Shown here: piece after piece, positions 60,604 through 64,000 of the stretch
Layout of the letters: every line of letters begins with the position of its first letter
How positions within the stretch are numbered: the first letter of the stretch is position 1
Assembly (NCBI RefSeq): GCF_010686725.1
Contig: NZ_JAAGWZ010000001.1
Location: forward strand, 496,001 to 560,000
DNA: 64,000 nucleotides
From: Galbitalea soli
Lineage (GTDB): Bacteria > Actinomycetota > Actinomycetes > Actinomycetales > Microbacteriaceae
Direction: 5' to 3'
Made by a program: the position numbers and the translations under genes
Notes under the pieces: model-generated
What the model saw: only the letters and a program-made list of their open reading frames with translations
What the model was told of the DNA's origin: nothing
The model's database searches: none

Positions 60604-61315
60604 GGATCGATCCGAACCGCGTGGTGACGCCCGCGGAGTAGAGCACGGAATCGGGTGCCCGGCCGACCCGGCCGGGCACCCCTGCTTTCTCCAGGAGGGT
60701 GTCATCAATGGAGACGAGCTCGGCGGACTGCAGCCGCCAGCTCTCGTGGGTATTGCGAAGCAGGATCGTGCGGCCGAAGCGCGTCTCGAACAGCGCCCAG
60801 CGCGCCGTGAGGAAGCGCGAGAGCTCGGTGTCGACGATCTCGTGGCCTGGCCGCACCACGAAGTCGGTGCGCGCGGAGCGGTCGCCGTGCCGGCGCGAGC
60901 GGTAGCGCAGGCCGGCGGGCTCGGCGTCGAGAGCCGTCGCCGACCACTCGTAGGGAAGCGAGAACAGGGCGCGTGCGCCCAGGACGGCCAGCAGCCGCGA
61001 CGCCTCGAGCGATGCGAAGACGACACCTCGTCGTCCCCATCGATCTACTCCGTACAGCCTCACGTTGATCTCCGCGAAGCTGCCGAAGAACGGCACGGGT
61101 GGACTGCCCAGAACGGTTGCGCGATCGAGCCAGAAACCGATGAGCCCGACCCAGCTCGACCCGTCGAACTCGTCCGGCGTGATCCCCGCCGGCAGGAGCG
61201 GCGCGACCGCCGCCGGATCGACCCGCCAGTGGACGAAGCTCACCCGCGACCAGCGCTGGCTCGCACTCGTGCGCCCCGGCACGGGCGGTGCCGTCGGGAG
61301 GATCGGCTCGATCAC
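60560..61315 (-). CDS. DUF2071 (YqjF-like) protein
   Basis: 251 residues from the GTG at 61315, overlapping the stop of the upstream Amt-like gene (GTGA). The fold is recognised by QRWSRVSFVHWRVDPAAVAPLLPAG, SWVGLIGFWL, FAEINVRLYG and GRRGVVFASLEASR. It has no signal peptide or membrane span. The family (related to acetoacetate decarboxylase-like folds) has no settled activity. A strong plus-strand terminator lies inside its 3' half. Confidence 0.85.
   Translation of the reverse strand: MIEPILPTAPPVPGRTSASQRWSRVSFVHWRVDPAAVAPLLPAGITPDEFDGSSWVGLIGFWLDRATVLGSPPVPFFGSFAEINVRLYGVDRWGRRGVVFASLEASRLLAVLGARALFSLPYEWSATALDAEPAGLRYRSRRHGDRSARTDFVVRPGHEIVDTELSRFLTARWALFETRFGRTILLRNTHESWRLQSAELVSIDDTLLEKAGVPGRVGRAPDSVLYSAGVTTRFGSILSARNPTAEPSRPD
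60653..60681 (+). terminator. Perfect 13-bp hairpin, terminator of the phosphoesterase gene
   Basis: GGGTGCCCGGCCG, loop ACC, CGGCCGGGCACCC, followed by CCTGCTTTCT. It begins 50 nt after the phosphoesterase stop and lies wholly inside the coding sequence of the opposing DUF2071 gene (the GVPGRVGRAP segment). Confidence 0.7.
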
Positions 61316-62391
61316 GACGCCGCCCGCTCGCGCACCCGGGCCGCCTCGCGACGCGCCGCCCCACGAACGGCGAGCCAGAGGACGATCGACACTCCGCCCG
61401 ACCAGACGACCGTGGTTAGGAGTCCCAGGAACTGCACCCTGATCAGGTCGGTCTGCCCGTTGTAGATGAACCCGAAATCGGTGCCGAAGAGGCCCACCAT
61501 GAGCAGCCCGATCACCGCGGCCATCAGGTGCGCCGCCACGATGAACCAGGCGTGGCGACCCGTGCGCTCGTAGCGACGGAAGAAGAAGAGCGCCGAGGCG
61601 AAGCCGGCCGCCGCACCCGTGACTCCGGCCCAGAGCGCCGTGAACGATGCGGCCCCCGCCGAAATCGCGACGAGACCGCTGACCAGTCCGGCGACCGCCG
61701 TCGTCGCTGTCGTCGTTGCGCTGCGGATCCGCTGCACGACGAGCCACGCGATCGAGCCGAAGACGGGCGCGACGATCGCATTGAGCACGATACGCGGCGT
61801 CACGACCGAGTCCACGCCGAGTTCGAGGCCAGCGAGGCAGAGGATTCCGCACACCCAGATGACAAGACCGGAGAGGAGCAGCAGCCAGGAGTGGGGGCGG
61901 GCGTGGGATCGGTCATCCACCGACCACCCCCGGGCCACGGTCAGCACCACGATGGCGCCCGCGCCGACGGCCGCGTGCACCGGGAGCGCGCCGCCCAGGT
62001 CGAGCGGACCGTCTGCCGGGCCGAGCCCGACGGCGGCGGGGAACAGCACCACGACGGCGATGGGCACGAACACCACGAGCGTCCAGGCGAGTGAGAACAG
62101 CAGAGCCGGCAGGACGCGCGCGGTCGTGTCGCGCACGGTCAGACTCGCCAGAAACCCGCTCAGAGCGGCGAGGGAGGCGGTGGGGAGCTGAAGCGGGGCT
62201 CCGGCGACCTCCGGGATGAACGCGCTCACGACGAGCCAGAGCGCGAAGGCCGAGAGGGCGATGGATGCCGTGAGCAAAGCGGATGACCGCGCTCCGGTGT
62301 GATCGAGGAACTCGCGGTAAAGGCTCGACAGGGCGGGGATGAGTGCGAGGATCGCGAGCGTGCAGGCGATCGTCAGCGTCGGATGCGGCAC
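61312..62391 (-). CDS. Diverged ammonium-transporter-like (Amt/Rh) membrane protein
   Basis: 359 residues from the GTG at 62391, with GGGAGGGGA upstream. A longer open frame to 62850 runs through amt and is rejected. About 10-11 spans. By-eye alignment to the Amt encoded just upstream shows shared blocks: LDLGGALPVHAAVGAG (Amt DFAGGTAVHINAG), NAIVAPVFGSIAWLVV (NTMVAPAAGILGWLVV) and VAAHLMAAVIGLLMVGLFG (VGIHLVGGLVGTLYIGIFG). It keeps both pore histidines (139, 288) and Asp131, but the Phe gate positions are Leu74 and Cys185 and the recruitment Ser is Leu189. Substrate unknown. Confidence 0.82.
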   Translation of the reverse strand: MPHPTLTIACTLAILALIPALSSLYREFLDHTGARSSALLTASIALSAFALWLVVSAFIPEVAGAPLQLPTASLAALSGFLASLTVRDTTARVLPALLFSLAWTLVVFVPIAVVVLFPAAVGLGPADGPLDLGGALPVHAAVGAGAIVVLTVARGWSVDDRSHARPHSWLLLLSGLVIWVCGILCLAGLELGVDSVVTPRIVLNAIVAPVFGSIAWLVVQRIRSATTTATTAVAGLVSGLVAISAGAASFTALWAGVTGAAAGFASALFFFRRYERTGRHAWFIVAAHLMAAVIGLLMVGLFGTDFGFIYNGQTDLIRVQFLGLLTTVVWSGGVSIVLWLAVRGAARREAARVRERAAS

Positions 62392-62443
62392 CCGGGTTCC
62401 CCTCCCACTTCCCTCACGATCCCAGCCTACGTCGGCACGCAGA

Positions 62444-62473
62444 AACGGGGTGCCGCCGCAGCGACACCCCGTT
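62444..62473 (-). terminator. Terminator-like hairpin after amt
   Basis: AACGGGGTG, a 12 nt loop and CACCCCGTT, followed by T-C-T, start 14 nt after the amt stop. It would limit read-through into the Amt-like gene, which starts 53 nt further on. Confidence 0.65.
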
Positions 62474-62486
62474 CCAGGATTCTCGA

Positions 62487-63791
62487 TCAGTCGACGAGCG
62501 CGTAGCCCTCTTCGCCGTGAACGACGGTGTCGACACCGGCGACCTCGTCCTCGTTCGTGATGCGGAAGCCCATGGTCTTCTGGATGACCCAGCCGATCGC
62601 GTAGGCAAGCACGAAGGAGTAGATGAGGACTCCGAAGGCACCGAGCGCCTGAGCGCCCAGCTGGTAGAAGCTGCCGCTGTCGATGAGGCCGATGCCCGAA
62701 CCGAAGATGCCGATGTACAGCGTGCCCACGAGGCCGCCGACGAGGTGGATGCCCACCACGTCGAGCGAGTCGTCGAAGCCGAGCTTGAACTTCAGGTCGA
62801 TCGCGAAGGCGCAGACGACGCCGACGAGGATACCGAGGACGATGGCCCAACCCGGCGTGAGGATGTTACAGGCCGGGGTGATGGCGACGAGGCCGGCCAC
62901 CGCACCGGAAGCCGCACCGATCGAGGTGGGCTTGCCGTCCTTGAACTTCTCGACGACGAGCCAGCCGAGGATACCGGCGGCGGGAGCGACCATCGTGTTG
63001 ATCCAGGCGAGAGCGGAGATGCCATCGGCAGCGCCCTCCGAGCCGGCGTTGAAGCCGAACCAGCCGAACCACAGCAGCGCGGCACCGAGGAGGGTGAGCG
63101 GCACGTTGTGAGGCTTGGTCATGCCCTTCGCGAAGCCGACGCGCTTGCCGAGGACGAGCGCGAGGGCGAGACCCGCAGCACCGGCGTTGATGTGAACGGC
63201 GGTTCCACCGGCGAAGTCGTTGACGCCGAGGCCGAACACCGACCAGCCACCGTCGGAGTAGCCGTGCGGGCCCTTGCCGATGGTGAAGTTGAACACCCAG
63301 CTGGCGACCGGGAAGTAGACGAGGGTCGCCCACACACCGGCGAACACCATCCACGGGCCGAACTTGGCGCGGTCAGCGATCGCACCAGAGATCAGCGCGA
63401 CCGTGATGATCGCGAACGTCGCCTGGAAGCCGGCGAAGGCGAGGCCGTGGATGTCGGTCGTCATGTTGCCGACCGCGGTGCCGCCGCTGAAGGAGATCTC
63501 CTTGTGGAGGAGGAAGTCTGCGAACGGGTTCGCGAGAACGTGAGGGATCAGCCAGTCCGAACCCGAGCTGAAGGACATCGAGTAGCCGTAGATGACCCAC
63601 AGCACTCCGACGAGTCCCATCGCTCCGAAGCTCATCATCATCATGCTGATAACGCTCTTCGCCTTGACCATGCCGCCGTAGAAGAACGCGACGCCCGGGG
63701 TCATCAGCAAGACGAGTGCGGCTGCCACCATCAACCAGAGCGAATTCAGGTTGTTGGTGATGGCATCCGTGGTAGCCGAAAGCTCGACCAT
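62487..63791 (-). CDS. amt: Ammonium transporter
   Basis: 434 residues, 11 spans. Full Amt signature: DFAGGTAVHINAG (Asp192, His200), the second pore histidine His349 (VVGIHLVGG), Phe126 and Phe247 as the gate, Ser251 at the recruitment site, and Trp165. It moves ammonium across the membrane. GAGAGG lies 12 nt before the ATG, a rather long spacing. The expected glnK/glnD genes are not in the stretch downstream. GlnR-like motifs lie upstream. The start of the protein (MVELSATTDAITNN) suggests no cleaved signal. Confidence 0.97.
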   Translation of the reverse strand: MVELSATTDAITNNLNSLWLMVAAALVLLMTPGVAFFYGGMVKAKSVISMMMMSFGAMGLVGVLWVIYGYSMSFSSGSDWLIPHVLANPFADFLLHKEISFSGGTAVGNMTTDIHGLAFAGFQATFAIITVALISGAIADRAKFGPWMVFAGVWATLVYFPVASWVFNFTIGKGPHGYSDGGWSVFGLGVNDFAGGTAVHINAGAAGLALALVLGKRVGFAKGMTKPHNVPLTLLGAALLWFGWFGFNAGSEGAADGISALAWINTMVAPAAGILGWLVVEKFKDGKPTSIGAASGAVAGLVAITPACNILTPGWAIVLGILVGVVCAFAIDLKFKLGFDDSLDVVGIHLVGGLVGTLYIGIFGSGIGLIDSGSFYQLGAQALGAFGVLIYSFVLAYAIGWVIQKTMGFRITNEDEVAGVDTVVHGEEGYALVD

Positions 63792-64000
63792 AGTGATTGG
63801 TTACCTCTCTCTAGGGGAAGCACCGTCGGCTGAGCAGATGAGATCGTGGATCAAAGCCTCGGGTACGCCCCCTATCTTGGGGCCCGCAGATTTCGCCGGG
63901 CATGTTGCCGTGTTTCGGGTGCGTTACGCGGGCCCCGGTCATGTAAACATCGTGTTTCAGGAGGCCGCGCATCCTCTTCCAGTCCTCGCCCCCCGCTTGA
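63792..64000 (-). promoter_or_regulatory. amt upstream region with GlnR-like motifs
   Basis: On the minus strand GTAAC-6 nt-GAAAC (63927-63912) fits the actinobacterial GlnR half-site consensus. A second GAAAC-6 nt-TTTAC is at 63958-63943, where TTTAC is one base off. They lie 120-170 nt before the amt start. Nitrogen control of amt by GlnR is known in related actinobacteria. The rest of the region shows no gene. Confidence 0.5.

Noticed and set aside
56614-62391. Genomic island integrated at the tRNA genes
   Set aside because: No integrase, no direct repeat of a tRNA 3' end and no shift in base composition were visible by eye.

Overview
The window comes from a high-GC Gram-positive chromosome, most likely a member of the Microbacteriaceae (Actinomycetota). 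The evidence is the very GC-rich third codon positions, many GTG starts, translational coupling through GTGA/ATGA overlaps, actinobacterial forms of several proteins (helicase-dead PriA, an mIHF-type domain, an HGxxPAAW small membrane protein) and a gene order close to that of other Actinomycetota (pyr-gmk-rpoZ-coaBC-metK; thrS-HIT-pdxS-pdxT-yebC-ruvCAB-yajC-secDF-relA). Genus and species cannot be fixed from the sequence alone.

Almost all genes lie on the minus strand, so transcription runs from high to low coordinates. (1) 1-11.0 kb: a his-trp-lgt-gltB superoperon (hisE, hisG, hisF, hisI, trpE, two small membrane proteins, trpC, trpB, trpA, lgt, and the 5' half of gltB running off the left edge). 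(2) 11.0-28.9 kb: FKBP, rpe, rsmB, fmt, priA, metK, coaBC, rpoZ, then a tightly coupled pyrimidine operon pyrR-pyrB-pyrC-PH-like protein-carA-carB-pyrF-gmk. The guanylate kinase carries an N-terminal mIHF-like DNA-binding domain. The pyrR leader carries a PyrR-binding-loop motif beside the Shine-Dalgarno sequence. (3) 29-41.4 kb: nusB, efp, the shikimate genes aroQ-B-K-C-E, mltG, ruvX, alaS, a small membrane protein, rpsD and rarA. (4) 41.5-43.9 kb: three plus-strand genes (a small membrane protein, a DUF349 coiled-coil protein and an AbiEi-like protein). (5) 43.8-56.6 kb: relA, secF, secD, yajC, ruvB, ruvA, ruvC, yebC, pdxT, pdxS, HIT, thrS.

(6) 56.6-64 kb is the accessory end. It holds a secreted GH16 glucanase, a minus-strand tRNA Gly-Cys-Val cluster with a clear terminator, a divergent tRNA-Val(CAC) followed directly by about five tandem 68-69 bp repeats that each form two hairpins, a secreted phosphoesterase, a DUF2071 protein coupled to a diverged Amt-like membrane protein, and a canonical ammonium transporter with GlnR-like motifs upstream.

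Most of the window is housekeeping: amino-acid, pyrimidine, chorismate and B6 biosynthesis, translation, protein export, recombination and the stringent response. The items most worth a second look are the paired-palindrome repeat array (hairpin arms differ by compensatory base changes), the Amt paralogue that keeps both pore histidines but lacks the Phe gate and the recruitment serine, the mIHF-Gmk fusion, the pyrR leader, and an atypical Lgt signature.
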